Assembly: GCA_934254725.1 (NCBI GenBank)
Contig: CAKQLR010000009.1
Coordinates: 1 to 48,044, forward strand
From: an uncultured Clostridia bacterium
GTDB lineage: Bacteria > Bacillota > Clostridia > Christensenellales > Borkfalkiaceae
Length of the DNA stretch: 48,044 nt
Reading direction: 5' to 3'
The notes below the pieces were generated by a model. That model was not told the DNA's origin. It saw only the letters and a program-made list of their open reading frames with translations, and did not search any database. Of this stretch, positions 34,287-43,161 are shown piece after piece. The stretch's first letter is position 1, and each line of letters begins with the position of its first letter. Position numbers and translations under genes: made by a program.

Positions 34287-34316
34287 TTGACAAATAAATA
34301 CAAAAAGAGTATACTC
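34287..34316 (+). promoter_or_regulatory. Promoter and operator of the AraR-type regulator
   Basis: TTGACA (34287-34292) and TATACT (34310-34315) have 17-bp spacing. The -10 is embedded in the perfect palindrome GAGTATACTC (34307-34316), a likely site for the regulator's own wHTH. The rest of the 346-bp gap (34000-34345) is very AT-rich, with no further gene. Confidence 0.65.
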
Positions 34317-34345
34317 ACTATAATAAGTATCGGGGAGAGGAAAAT

Positions 34346-35434
34346 ATGGCGCAGGAATATCTTTACGATAAAGTAATAAAGTACGTAAAAGGTTTGATAA
34401 AACAACACGGCGGAGAACCGTACTATAAGCTCCCCAGCGAAAAACAACTTGAAATAAAATTAGGCGTAAGCAACATAACGGTCAAAACCGCTTTGAAAAA
34501 ACTCGAAGCGGACGGGCTTATAATAAGACATCAGGGCAAAGGCTCTTTTATAAACAACTCGACGGAATCCAACTTTTCTTCCTTCTGCAATATAGCGGTT
34601 TGTATGATGGTGCCGAGCACATACTTCACCAATGCCATTCTGTGGGGAATTACCGCAACCTGCAAAAACATAGGCATGATGCCATCGTTCTTCTTCTCTT
34701 ACAGCGACGCGGAACTTGAAACTTCCATAATCAATCACATTAAAAAATCCAACTTCGACGGGTTGATTATATACCCCGTGGACGGCGATTACGTCAACCC
34801 CGAACTCGTAAAACTCTCGCTTAACGACTTCCCCGTCGTAATTATCGACCGTGAAATTCAAGGGCTTGACGTGTGCTTTGTTTCCACAAATCACTATAAA
34901 ATGACGTACGACGCGGTAAACGAGCTTATAAACCAAGGCTTAAGGGACATTTCTATAGTTCTTCCTTTTTCCAGAAACATTTCTTCGGTAAACACCCGTT
35001 ACCGCGCATATGTAGACGCGCACATTCAGAATAATATTCCGATAAAGAAAGAATACGTTCGCGATAACTACATTATAGAAGAAAACAAAAACTTCGTCGA
35101 CGCGGTTACAACGCCGCCTTTAAAGAAAAACGTTGACGCGTTATTCGAAGAGTATTACGCATATTTTACCGAATACCCCGAGATAGAAGCGGTCATCACG
35201 ATAAACGGCATGTGCTTTTTAGCTATCATACGCGCGGTAGAAAGAATAAAAAACGAAACGGGCAGAACGATAAAAGTTACCGTTTACGATAACGATTACG
35301 ACATCGTTTCTTCAATAAGCACCGTTCCGTACAACAGCCTTGTGCAAAACGGTTACGAAATAGGCAAAATAGCAAGTCAGCAGATTTATAACCTTCTGAC
35401 GGGACAAAACATCGTAAAGAAAAGTTTATTATAA
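34346..35434 (+). CDS. GntR/LacI-type (AraR-like) transcriptional regulator
   Basis: A 362-aa protein with a GntR winged helix at residues about 1-70 (YYKLPSEKQLEIKLGVSNIT, TALKKLEADGLIIRHQGKGS), joined to a LacI/periplasmic-binding-protein-like effector domain at 80-362 (FDGLIIYPVDGDYVNPELVK, FPVVIIDREIQGLDVCFVST, a C-terminal GYEIGKIASQQIYNLLTGQN). This is the AraR arrangement: a repressor released by a sugar. GGGGAGAGG precedes the ATG. It is divergent from the large operon and 26 bp upstream of the GH28-like gene, with which it is probably co-transcribed. It should control itself, the GH28-like gene and the leftward operon through GAGTAT-containing sites. The inducer is unknown, probably a mono- or oligosaccharide from the target glycan. 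Confidence 0.88.
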   Translation: MAQEYLYDKVIKYVKGLIKQHGGEPYYKLPSEKQLEIKLGVSNITVKTALKKLEADGLIIRHQGKGSFINNSTESNFSSFCNIAVCMMVPSTYFTNAILWGITATCKNIGMMPSFFFSYSDAELETSIINHIKKSNFDGLIIYPVDGDYVNPELVKLSLNDFPVVIIDREIQGLDVCFVSTNHYKMTYDAVNELINQGLRDISIVLPFSRNISSVNTRYRAYVDAHIQNNIPIKKEYVRDNYIIEENKNFVDAVTTPPLKKNVDALFEEYYAYFTEYPEIEAVITINGMCFLAIIRAVERIKNETGRTIKVTVYDNDYDIVSSISTVPYNSLVQNGYEIGKIASQQIYNLLTGQNIVKKSLL

Positions 35435-35460
35435 ATACCAAAAGGAGTTAAAAATTTATA

Positions 35461-36813
35461 ATGCTTGTAAAAAACATATCATTTTACGGCGGCAAGGGCG
35501 ACGGAAAAACGGTTAACACGAAAGCCATCGACAAAGCAATCGACGATATTTCGTCGCAAGGGGGCGGCAAACTTGTTTTTTCCGAAGGGACCTTCCTTAC
35601 GGGAGGTTTCTATTTAAAAAGCAATATCGAAATTCACCTTGAAAAAGGCGCGGTACTCCGCTCCACGGGTAACCTCGAAGATTATTATCCCGACGAAAAA
35701 GTTTTCGGTACGTTTTTCGAAAACGAAGAGTGCATGGGCGGAACACTCATCTACGGTGAAAATATAGAAAACGTTAAATTTTCGGGCGAAGGCGCAATAG
35801 ACGGCAACGGCATAAAAATAACCGCCGGCGAAGAAGCTTACAAATACCCCGAAGGCGTAAACCACTACGGCGAGGACGACTATAAATTCATAAACACGAT
35901 ACGCCCTTTCACTCTAAGAATTGCCGACGGAAAAAATATAGAAATAGACGGCGTTACGTTCAGGAACCCCGCTTCTTGGAATATCGGAATGATACGCTGC
36001 AATAACGTAAAAGTTACAAACACGCGCTTTTACAGCAAAAATTTCTACAACGGCGACGGTTTGGATTTCAACGCCTGCGAAAACGTTTTCGTTTCGAACT
36101 GCGATTTCGACTGTACGGACGATTGCATTGCGCTTCAGAGTTCGTTCGAGGGGCGTTCCTGCAAAAACATTCATATTAACGATTGCAAATTTACGGGAAT
36201 TCTCGGCGGCGTAAGAATAGGCATGACCAACATAGGCACGCACGAAGATGTTTTTATAGAAAACTGTTCGTTTGAAAATATAGGCTGCTCGGCGTTGAAA
36301 TTCCAGAACTGCGAAGGCGGAGATATAAAAAATGTTTTCGTAAACAACTGCACGTTTAAAAACTGCACCGCGCCGATATTTTTCACAAACAACGTGTTCC
36401 CCATCACTCTTAAAAAATTCGCAACCATACCCGCGCACGAAGGCTTTTTGGGGAATATAGAAATTTCAAACGTAAAAATAATAAACGAAAAACCGGACAA
36501 GCTCGGCGGAATAATTATGGACGGAGCAAAAGGTTGCGGCATAGAAAACATAGTTATCAAAAATTCCGAATACTCTTACGTGCAGGAAAGCACTCCCGTT
36601 GCGGGGAAAAATATCCCCACCCTCGACGGCAAAAGACCCGAAAGAGATAAATACCTGCCGGACGGAATTAACGCGGGTTTCCTTTTAAGAAACTGCAAGA
36701 ACGTAGATCTTTCCTCGTTAAAAGTAACCGAAGCAAACGGCTTAACGCCTGCGGCGGTACTTATAGATTGCGAAAACGTATCTATGCCGAGCAACGTAAA
36801 AACAATCGATTGA
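35461..36813 (+). CDS. GH28-like right-handed beta-helix glycosidase
   Basis: A 450-aa protein of the polygalacturonase-like pectate-lyase superfamily. The N-terminal FYGGKGDGKTVNTKAIDKAI is the usual GH28 opening. Catalytic Asp candidates are D199 (NGDGLDF) and D220-D221 (CTDDCIALQS). The canonical Gly-His-Gly motif is replaced by GGVRIGMTN, so the His is absent and specificity may differ from that of true polygalacturonases. Parallel beta-helix repeats (NV or NI with N-C-x-F turns) run through to the C-terminus. It has no signal peptide, so it is cytoplasmic and presumably acts on imported oligosaccharides. AAGGAG lies 13 nt from the ATG, rather far. It is co-oriented with the regulator gene and followed by a strong terminator. 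Confidence 0.82.
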   Translation: MLVKNISFYGGKGDGKTVNTKAIDKAIDDISSQGGGKLVFSEGTFLTGGFYLKSNIEIHLEKGAVLRSTGNLEDYYPDEKVFGTFFENEECMGGTLIYGENIENVKFSGEGAIDGNGIKITAGEEAYKYPEGVNHYGEDDYKFINTIRPFTLRIADGKNIEIDGVTFRNPASWNIGMIRCNNVKVTNTRFYSKNFYNGDGLDFNACENVFVSNCDFDCTDDCIALQSSFEGRSCKNIHINDCKFTGILGGVRIGMTNIGTHEDVFIENCSFENIGCSALKFQNCEGGDIKNVFVNNCTFKNCTAPIFFTNNVFPITLKKFATIPAHEGFLGNIEISNVKIINEKPDKLGGIIMDGAKGCGIENIVIKNSEYSYVQESTPVAGKNIPTLDGKRPERDKYLPDGINAGFLLRNCKNVDLSSLKVTEANGLTPAAVLIDCENVSMPSNVKTID

Positions 36814-36903
36814 TTTATAAAAGCCCCGTAAAACACACATTAAACGGGTAAAATCAAGAAAAATCGTTCAAACCTTTTTGTAATTACACGAACTTAAAAT
36901 TAT

Positions 36904-36954
36904 AAAAGCCGGTACATTTCAAGCTTATCTGCCCGAAATGTATCGGCTTTTTTA
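36904..36954. terminator. Bidirectional terminator between convergent operons
   Basis: AAAAGCCGGTACATTTC pairs with GAAATGTATCGGCTTTT (one mismatch) around a 14-nt loop, followed by TTTTTTA. The A-rich left arm lets it also end the minus-strand operon that stops at 36970. Confidence 0.8.
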
Positions 36955-36969
36955 TTAGTTCGGAACTAG

Positions 36970-38253
36970 CTATTCGTAATTTTTAATTAACTTTGTTAAA
37001 ATTGCCTGAGCATATACTCTTACAAAAAAGTCGTTCGGATGCGAAATGTTGCTCGCCATAACGTCTATGAATTGCTTTCTTTCGAGCATCCAGTTAAACA
37101 TCGAAGTAATTTTAATACAAACCGCGTCGCTATACTCGTCGGCAAGGTCGCAAAACACGCTTTCGTACTCGGCCTGATTATTTGCGAAATTTCTCACAGT
37201 ACTTTCGGTAACGCTTGTGGTCGCGTCGGTATTAGGTATAATAGGCGACAGAATAATTACCGCGCAGTCCGGGTTTTCGGCTTTCGCCTTGGAAATCATA
37301 GTGCGAAGGTTTACCCCCACCTGCTGAGGAGAAGCCGAAAAAGTACCGTCGTTACAACCGAAGTTCAACACAAACAAATCGGGTTTAATACCTTTATTTT
37401 TCTGAGTCCATCTTTCAACCCCGGTAGAACTGAGCCACCCGCCCACAGCTGTATTGTAAGTCGTTATTTTACTTTCTCCGCCATAGCCGTAAATATTTGA
37501 CAACCTCTTTGTAACAAGGTCGGAAAACTTCGGCATACCCGGTTCCTGCCCGCGGAAGCCGCTTGCGTTGCAGCCTTCCATAATGCTGTCGCCGTAGAAC
37601 AACAAGGTAACGTCTTCGGTGTTTTTAAGTTTATTTACGAATTTATCGAGTTTTTCGGAATAGATCTGTTCCGGACCCGTATATTCTTCCGTTCTTATAT
37701 AAGTAACGCAAACCTGCTTATCTGTAAAACGTTGGAATTCGTTATACGCGATATATTTGTCCGGATGCGAAATCGACCTGAACGCGGCATTCGCGTCGAG
37801 AGGTTCGTCGAGATAGAAAAAATCGAAATTCGTATAAGGTATAGCGGAACCTCTTACAAATGAAATTCCCTCCTCGCTCATAACGTAATCTTTACCTTCT
37901 TCGTACAACACGTCGAGCGAATAATTTCTTACTTCAAGTATTTTCGCCGGTTTATACATAAGTTTTTTATCCGCTATTACGCCGTTTTCCTCGTAGAAAC
38001 AAACCGTTTCGTTATAAATAATCTGATTTGTCCAATAGGGCGTAACGTATTTTCCGAGCGAATATTTATCGCATTTCAGCTTTGATTCGGGATAGGTATT
38101 TAAAATTTCGTCCACTCTGAGCATTCCGTTATCTTCCGAATTGCCGTCCGAAGCCGAAATACTGTCGCTTGCAGAGGACGATCCGCCGTCGGAAGCGCAA
38201 CTACAGCAGAATAACATGGCAATAATACACAAACAGGCAATAAATTTTTTCAT
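36970..38253 (-). CDS. SGNH/GDSL-type esterase lipoprotein
   Basis: A 427-aa lipoprotein with a signal peptide ending in lipobox FCCSC (lipidated Cys19), then a Ser/Asp linker. Residues about 45-190 form an N-terminal beta-domain, and the rest a GDSL hydrolase: nucleophile Ser223 in FYGDSIMEG, an oxyanion Gly near 271 (NTAVGGW), block III Asn in NFGCND (about 297-302), and the Asp/His block near ISHPNDFF. The order (beta-domain then SGNH) is that of CE2-like or related carbohydrate acetylesterases. It would deacylate a glycan at the cell surface. GGAG precedes the ATG. It is the last gene of the second operon, 14 bp after the alpha/beta hydrolase gene. Confidence 0.85.
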   Translation of the reverse strand: MKKFIACLCIIAMLFCCSCASDGGSSSASDSISASDGNSEDNGMLRVDEILNTYPESKLKCDKYSLGKYVTPYWTNQIIYNETVCFYEENGVIADKKLMYKPAKILEVRNYSLDVLYEEGKDYVMSEEGISFVRGSAIPYTNFDFFYLDEPLDANAAFRSISHPDKYIAYNEFQRFTDKQVCVTYIRTEEYTGPEQIYSEKLDKFVNKLKNTEDVTLLFYGDSIMEGCNASGFRGQEPGMPKFSDLVTKRLSNIYGYGGESKITTYNTAVGGWLSSTGVERWTQKNKGIKPDLFVLNFGCNDGTFSASPQQVGVNLRTMISKAKAENPDCAVIILSPIIPNTDATTSVTESTVRNFANNQAEYESVFCDLADEYSDAVCIKITSMFNWMLERKQFIDVMASNISHPNDFFVRVYAQAILTKLIKNYE

Positions 38254-38267
38254 ATTTTTACTCCATG

Positions 38268-39608
38268 TTAAAATAAATAAGATGATACTTCCAAGTTATT
38301 GTTATACTTTATCTGAACGTAAGCATGCTCGCATTCAGGCATATTGATAACGTATTCCGTACAACCGTCTATATACTTGATTTTCTTTCCTTCCCATACG
38401 GCGTCTTTATCCGTTTTTTTATCGAGCGTATAATTGAGCCTTATAGATTCGATGGTAACATCACCGTAAAAACGGAATTTAAGGGTAGGATCTTCCTTCG
38501 TGGGGTTCTTTGTTATTTCTACGAACTCACTCTCCTCACCTATGAAATAACGTGCGAAAAAGGGGATATTTTCCTCTTCCGCAGCTTCTTTTTGTCCGTG
38601 ATTGAAAATCTTTTTAAACAGCGTAAAACCGTTGGCAGCCTGAGAGCATCTGCTTGCCGCGTCAAACGAAAAAGCAAAGTCTCGTATACCCGTAACATAA
38701 AACATCTTACAGTTGGTCTGCTTCAGCGGATTTAACGTATCCCACCTGTCGGAGGCTTCTTCCGACGGATAAATCGTTCTGAAACCCGAATAGGATTCCG
38801 TAAGCGAAAGCGCGCCGTATACGGGGATTGCAAAACTGAAACGGTCGTCGTAACCGACCGTTATACTTGTTATAACGCCTCCCCACGAAACGCCGGTGAT
38901 GCCTATTTTCTGCACGTCAACACAGTCGAACGACGAAATAAGCGAACAAGCGGAAATTACCGCGGAAGTTGCCTGATACATCCATTGATCGCCCAAAGGT
39001 TCGGCGTAATCCGCAAAGCCGACGTTCGTAGGACCGTTGGTGTATACGGCGTCACCCTTATATCTGTTTTCTTCCTTGTGAAGGTTATTTGCGTTGCATA
39101 CGCCGCTTATCGGCTCACCGCCTTCGGTATCCATGCTTATAGCAGCAAAACCGAGGTCGTTCCAGTACTTAACCCATTCGGGCACAGCCGTGCCGAGTCC
39201 GCCGTGAACAAGCACAACGGCAGGAACTCTTTCACCTTGCTTCATATTATCCGGAAAACCCAGATAAGCTGCGATTTTAGGGGTTTTCCCCTTGTATTTC
39301 ACGGGTAATTCATAAAAAATCCCCTTTACGTTTCCGACAGAACCGAAATCCAGATCGGGACAATATTCGTACGCCGGAGCGTCCCAAAGCTTGTCGGGAT
39401 AAACCACGTCGCCTTCCGAATAAGTCTGTCCTTTGGTCTTTATTACTCTTTCCTCAAAAACATATTCGTCGTCCGTTTTTCCCGTTCCCGAAGAAGCGCC
39501 GGTACTTGTCGAGTCGCCAGTATTGCTTTCGTCGGAGCCGTCTACCACGCAACCGAAAAAGCAAAACGCCGTAATAACGCATAAAACAAACATTATTAAC
39601 CTTTTCAT
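38268..39608 (-). CDS. Alpha/beta-hydrolase esterase lipoprotein
   Basis: A 446-aa lipoprotein: lipobox CFFGC with Cys20, then a Thr/Ser/Gly linker. The alpha/beta hydrolase core spans about 95-345, with VVLVHGGLG (oxyanion region), nucleophile Ser241 in GVSWGG, Asp310 (TGIRDF) and His337 (NHGQK). The arrangement resembles acetyl-xylan-esterase/S9-like hydrolases (CE7 or CE15 neighbours). A C-terminal domain of about 100 residues follows. It is probably a surface esterase removing acetyl or other acyl groups. Its ATG overlaps the stop of the GH38 gene upstream (ATGA) and has AAAGGAGG in front, so expression is translationally coupled. Confidence 0.82.
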   Translation of the reverse strand: MKRLIMFVLCVITAFCFFGCVVDGSDESNTGDSTSTGASSGTGKTDDEYVFEERVIKTKGQTYSEGDVVYPDKLWDAPAYEYCPDLDFGSVGNVKGIFYELPVKYKGKTPKIAAYLGFPDNMKQGERVPAVVLVHGGLGTAVPEWVKYWNDLGFAAISMDTEGGEPISGVCNANNLHKEENRYKGDAVYTNGPTNVGFADYAEPLGDQWMYQATSAVISACSLISSFDCVDVQKIGITGVSWGGVITSITVGYDDRFSFAIPVYGALSLTESYSGFRTIYPSEEASDRWDTLNPLKQTNCKMFYVTGIRDFAFSFDAASRCSQAANGFTLFKKIFNHGQKEAAEEENIPFFARYFIGEESEFVEITKNPTKEDPTLKFRFYGDVTIESIRLNYTLDKKTDKDAVWEGKKIKYIDGCTEYVINMPECEHAYVQIKYNNNLEVSSYLF

Positions 39609-42013
39609 CTGTTTCCTCCTTTTACTTCGATTGTTTCAAAACCGAAAGAATTAAGCCTGAAAGTATCGTTTATTCCTAAGATATCCGATTTAACGGAAAC
39701 GTCTTTGCTTACGTTTTCGGGATTGTATATTCTTATAACATACTTTCCGTTCTTATAATAAAACGCTGTCAGAAGTCCGCCTTCGACGGTAATCGGCGCT
39801 TTATTCGTGTTCCCCTCGAAATACGGGAAGAAAGATAAAGCAAACGGCTTTTCCCCGTAAATTCCGGCAACTTTTCCGATCTTATCGACCTTGCCGAAAA
39901 CAACCGAAAATCCAAATTCTCTGACGCCTGTATCGATGCGATCGGTGTATCTGTCCTGAAGCAAAATTTCTCTGTCGTTTATCGGGTGTCCGGTATACAC
40001 GGGCGTCCTAAGCAACGTGAGGTACAGTGTTTTGTTTTCGTAACTTGCGGAATAGTTTCCGTTGTTTAAAACATACAAATCGGTTTCGCTTCCCCTTATT
40101 CCGCAATAGGAACCGAATACACTTTCGCCTCCGTCGGTGCGCAACAATTCTTCTCCGTATGACTGCTCACCGATAATATCCCCCGTAAAACACACAGGAA
40201 TCGCCATTTTCAGACATTTGTCGTTTTCGTAAAAATAAGTTCTTACAAATACGTCCAGGCGATTTTTGTCTTTATAAAACGTATATCTTACAACGGCTTT
40301 GGAATCGTTGTAACCGAAAACGGCCTCGACGGTTTCCCTTACATCTCCGCTTTCTATTATTCTAACAGGTTCGATCGGTTTCTTGACTCCGCTGAAAAGC
40401 ATGCTGTTCTTTTTATCGAGAAGAGTAAATTCTCCGAGTTTTTCTCCTAAGCGTTTATCCTGAAAATCTCTCATCGCCCACGGGTCTTCCGTGTCGGAGA
40501 ACACGCATAGCGAAAACGCTTTTTCTGTAATAACTTTACCGTCTGCGCATAAAGAAGAAACAAGCCCATTTTCGTCTATTTTTGCAGTGTAACCGCTTTC
40601 AAACGAATATCCTCCCGTAATCAACGGTCTTGTTATGCAAGGCACTTTCCTGGGTCTGCACTCGAAAAGAGTCATACTCATCGCGCCGAGCACCGCATTG
40701 AACACAACCTTTTTACGCCAGTCGAGATTAAGATTGCTGTCCTCTTTTTCTATCTGAGACGGAATAATATTCCCGTCGGAATCCAAAACTTCCATTACGG
40801 TAAAATTGTCTTCCCAGTTCTGATCCGCAAGGTTAAACTCGCATTCTATCGGGCATTCGATTTCGTAAGGATGGGGATTGTACACCAGAACGGGGTAGTT
40901 ACCGTTAGCCTTATAATCTATGCCGTGCGACAAAGCAAAGAACGCTTTCAATTTTACTTCCGAAAGGATTTTTAATCCGTGGCTTATAACGTTAAGACCC
41001 GTTTGCTCTACTGACTTAGCCGAAGTCCCGGGTAAAATATCGTGGAACTGCGCAAAAAGCATATCCGTTTCGGCTTCTTTAAGCTGTCCTTCGGGATACT
41101 TCATGTACCCGTAAACGCTTGCCGCGGAACACATCTTTTCAACGGCGAACAGCTCGTTTTCGAGTTTTCTGTATCCGTGCTTTATAAGGATTTGCGAAGT
41201 GTAACTTCCCGTGTTGCAGGGTCTTAAAGAATAATCCGCTTTAAACTGCGATTTAGCTTTGTTTTTTACGTCACTAAAATATTTTTCGGGAGTCGAGTGA
41301 ATTATATTAACCCCCTTTTTCAGCATTTTTTCGCGTAAAACGGAAATATCTTCGAGGTCTTTTCTCGAAGGTCCGCCGCCGTGGTTTCCTACGCCCCAAA
41401 GGATGCAGAGAGGGCTTTCACCCCTTTCGTTTATCAGATTTTCTATTTTTTCCGCAGCCTTTCCCAAAGCGCTGTTATACAGCTCGAAATGCCTTCTTGT
41501 GTATATTTCCGAACCGTCGTAACCTACCCATTCGAATTCGTCGGCAGGCAAAGAAAGGTTGTGCATCGTGGGGCGACAAACCAGATAGTTTTTATAGCCG
41601 CATTTGCTCATTATCTGAACAAGTCCCCTCGAATGCCCGAACGAATCGAAATTCACTGCAGTATCGAACGTAAGACCGAACTTTTCCTTGAAATATTCGT
41701 TACCCTTTTTTATCTGCCTTATAAAGCCTTCGCCCGACGGAATGTTGCAATCCGGTTGGAGATACCAACCGCCCGTGACGTTCCATTTGCCCTGTTTTAT
41801 AAGTTTTTTTATTCTTTCGAAGAGTTGCGGCTCGTATTCTTCCACCCACTCATACAAAAGACTTTCGTTATGATTGAAAATAAAATCGTCGAACTGTTCA
41901 CACAGATTTGCCGCAGAGCGAAAAGTAGAAAGAGCTTCTGCGGCGCCTTCCTCCCAGCCCCACAACCACATCGGGTCTATATGCGCGTTGCAAATTAAAT
42001 GTACGTTTCTCAT
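39605..42013 (-). CDS. Alpha-mannosidase, glycoside hydrolase family 38
   Basis: An 802-aa GH38 enzyme: zinc ligands H11 and D13 in NAHIDPMWLW, PDCNIPSGE near 88-95, nucleophile D123 in NFDSFGHSRG, GNHGGGPSRKD, and FHDILPGTS with the conserved His. It has a full C-terminal beta-sandwich region and no signal peptide. It is the third GH38 gene in the window and the only one in the second operon, 6 bp after a tandem pair of unknown lipoprotein genes. AGGT is the only ribosome-binding match. Its N-terminal half is nearest to the enzyme at 29095-31557, suggesting duplication followed by specialisation. Confidence 0.92.
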   Translation of the reverse strand: MRNVHLICNAHIDPMWLWGWEEGAAEALSTFRSAANLCEQFDDFIFNHNESLLYEWVEEYEPQLFERIKKLIKQGKWNVTGGWYLQPDCNIPSGEGFIRQIKKGNEYFKEKFGLTFDTAVNFDSFGHSRGLVQIMSKCGYKNYLVCRPTMHNLSLPADEFEWVGYDGSEIYTRRHFELYNSALGKAAEKIENLINERGESPLCILWGVGNHGGGPSRKDLEDISVLREKMLKKGVNIIHSTPEKYFSDVKNKAKSQFKADYSLRPCNTGSYTSQILIKHGYRKLENELFAVEKMCSAASVYGYMKYPEGQLKEAETDMLFAQFHDILPGTSAKSVEQTGLNVISHGLKILSEVKLKAFFALSHGIDYKANGNYPVLVYNPHPYEIECPIECEFNLADQNWEDNFTVMEVLDSDGNIIPSQIEKEDSNLNLDWRKKVVFNAVLGAMSMTLFECRPRKVPCITRPLITGGYSFESGYTAKIDENGLVSSLCADGKVITEKAFSLCVFSDTEDPWAMRDFQDKRLGEKLGEFTLLDKKNSMLFSGVKKPIEPVRIIESGDVRETVEAVFGYNDSKAVVRYTFYKDKNRLDVFVRTYFYENDKCLKMAIPVCFTGDIIGEQSYGEELLRTDGGESVFGSYCGIRGSETDLYVLNNGNYSASYENKTLYLTLLRTPVYTGHPINDREILLQDRYTDRIDTGVREFGFSVVFGKVDKIGKVAGIYGEKPFALSFFPYFEGNTNKAPITVEGGLLTAFYYKNGKYVIRIYNPENVSKDVSVKSDILGINDTFRLNSFGFETIEVKGGNR

Positions 42014-42018
42014 ATGTT

Positions 42019-43149
42019 TTACCTGACAACTATATCCATGCCGTCGAACGACATCTGAATGTCGTACGTACCGGGAAGTTCAAACCCGACGTACATACCG
42101 TTTATATACAGATTTTCATAAGAAGAGGAAAGCATATATCCGTCTTCTTTTGCTTTATCGAGAGCAATTTGCACAAACGGCAAAATATCGAAATCTATCG
42201 AAACTTTGTTGCCGACGGAAATTTGCCCGTCTTCATAGAAATTATTGCCTGTGCCGAGATAGTATTCGTTCTGAACGTTGTATATATACTTACCCGTCGC
42301 GGACTCCTTTGATTCCGTATCTCCCCTTGCGTACGGCGGGGTGTATTCGTATCTGCTGTCGAAAATACTCATTCCAAGCCACAGCATGTCGCTGAAGTTA
42401 TTGCTTTGTTTATTGTAATTGGAAACGTACAGATAAAACATACATTGAGCGGCATGAACGACTTCCGAAGGAGTTGTCCTCATTTTATCTTCGAATTTAT
42501 CGATCGAAGCGTTAAGCCTTACGCGTATCTCTTCTTTCCCGTATATCCTGGAAAATTCGTTACGATTGATGTTTTCCCTGGAAATTAAAAGATGCGGCCA
42601 TTCCTGCGTTCCGTACCTGTCGCCGTAAACATAACATTCGCTCGCCTTAAGCCCGAGAGTAAATTCGCCCGTCCCTGTATTTACGCGAAATAGTTTGCTT
42701 TTGTTTTCGTACGTATACGTTCTGCCTTTCGCTGTAAACGTTGTTATCGAAGTATCGTGAAACGCATAGCGCGTGGACCATTGGCAAACGGACCAAAGAG
42801 GCGCGTCCTCTGTTGTTTTACCGTAATCGAAAACATAGCCGGTATCGTAAGCGTCGCCGAAAGTTTCCTCATCCGCATGCTCGGGATAAATAGGCAAACC
42901 AAGCCCGCGGACTTTAAAACCTCTTTTAAATTTTTTATCGGTGAGAAGCGAGTATCCTTCCGGCTCCTCTTCCTCCTCGCTTTGAGAGAAAGATGACGAG
43001 CTGTCCGATTGTTCTCCACCGCCCGACGGGTTTTCGGAAGAACTGCCGGAATGCGACGGGTTACCCGAACATGCAGTACCGCAAATTACAAAAAACGCAA
43101 AACTCATCAGCATTGCGAGCGTTTTTAAAAAAATGCTCTTCAAAATCAT
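42019..43149 (-). CDS. Lipoprotein of unknown function, tandem paralog 1
   Basis: A 376-aa lipoprotein (lipobox near ICGTAC, then a Ser/Gly/Glu-rich linker of about 40 residues). The mature domain is beta-rich and homologous to the next gene upstream. Shared features include GFKVRGLGLPIY, CQWSTRYAFHD, LKASECY, QEWPHLLI, the block DMLWLGMSIFD and the C-terminal GMYVGFELPGTYDI. I do not recognise the family; a jelly-roll sugar-binding or lyase-like fold is a guess. The ATG at 43149 has GGAGG only 1 nt away, so a TTG at 43143 (giving a Met-Lys-Ser-Ile signal start) may be the true start. It sits between its paralog and a GH38 gene. Confidence 0.72.
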   Translation of the reverse strand: MILKSIFLKTLAMLMSFAFFVICGTACSGNPSHSGSSSENPSGGGEQSDSSSSFSQSEEEEEPEGYSLLTDKKFKRGFKVRGLGLPIYPEHADEETFGDAYDTGYVFDYGKTTEDAPLWSVCQWSTRYAFHDTSITTFTAKGRTYTYENKSKLFRVNTGTGEFTLGLKASECYVYGDRYGTQEWPHLLISRENINRNEFSRIYGKEEIRVRLNASIDKFEDKMRTTPSEVVHAAQCMFYLYVSNYNKQSNNFSDMLWLGMSIFDSRYEYTPPYARGDTESKESATGKYIYNVQNEYYLGTGNNFYEDGQISVGNKVSIDFDILPFVQIALDKAKEDGYMLSSSYENLYINGMYVGFELPGTYDIQMSFDGMDIVVR

Positions 43150-43161
43150 CCCTCCGTCCGG

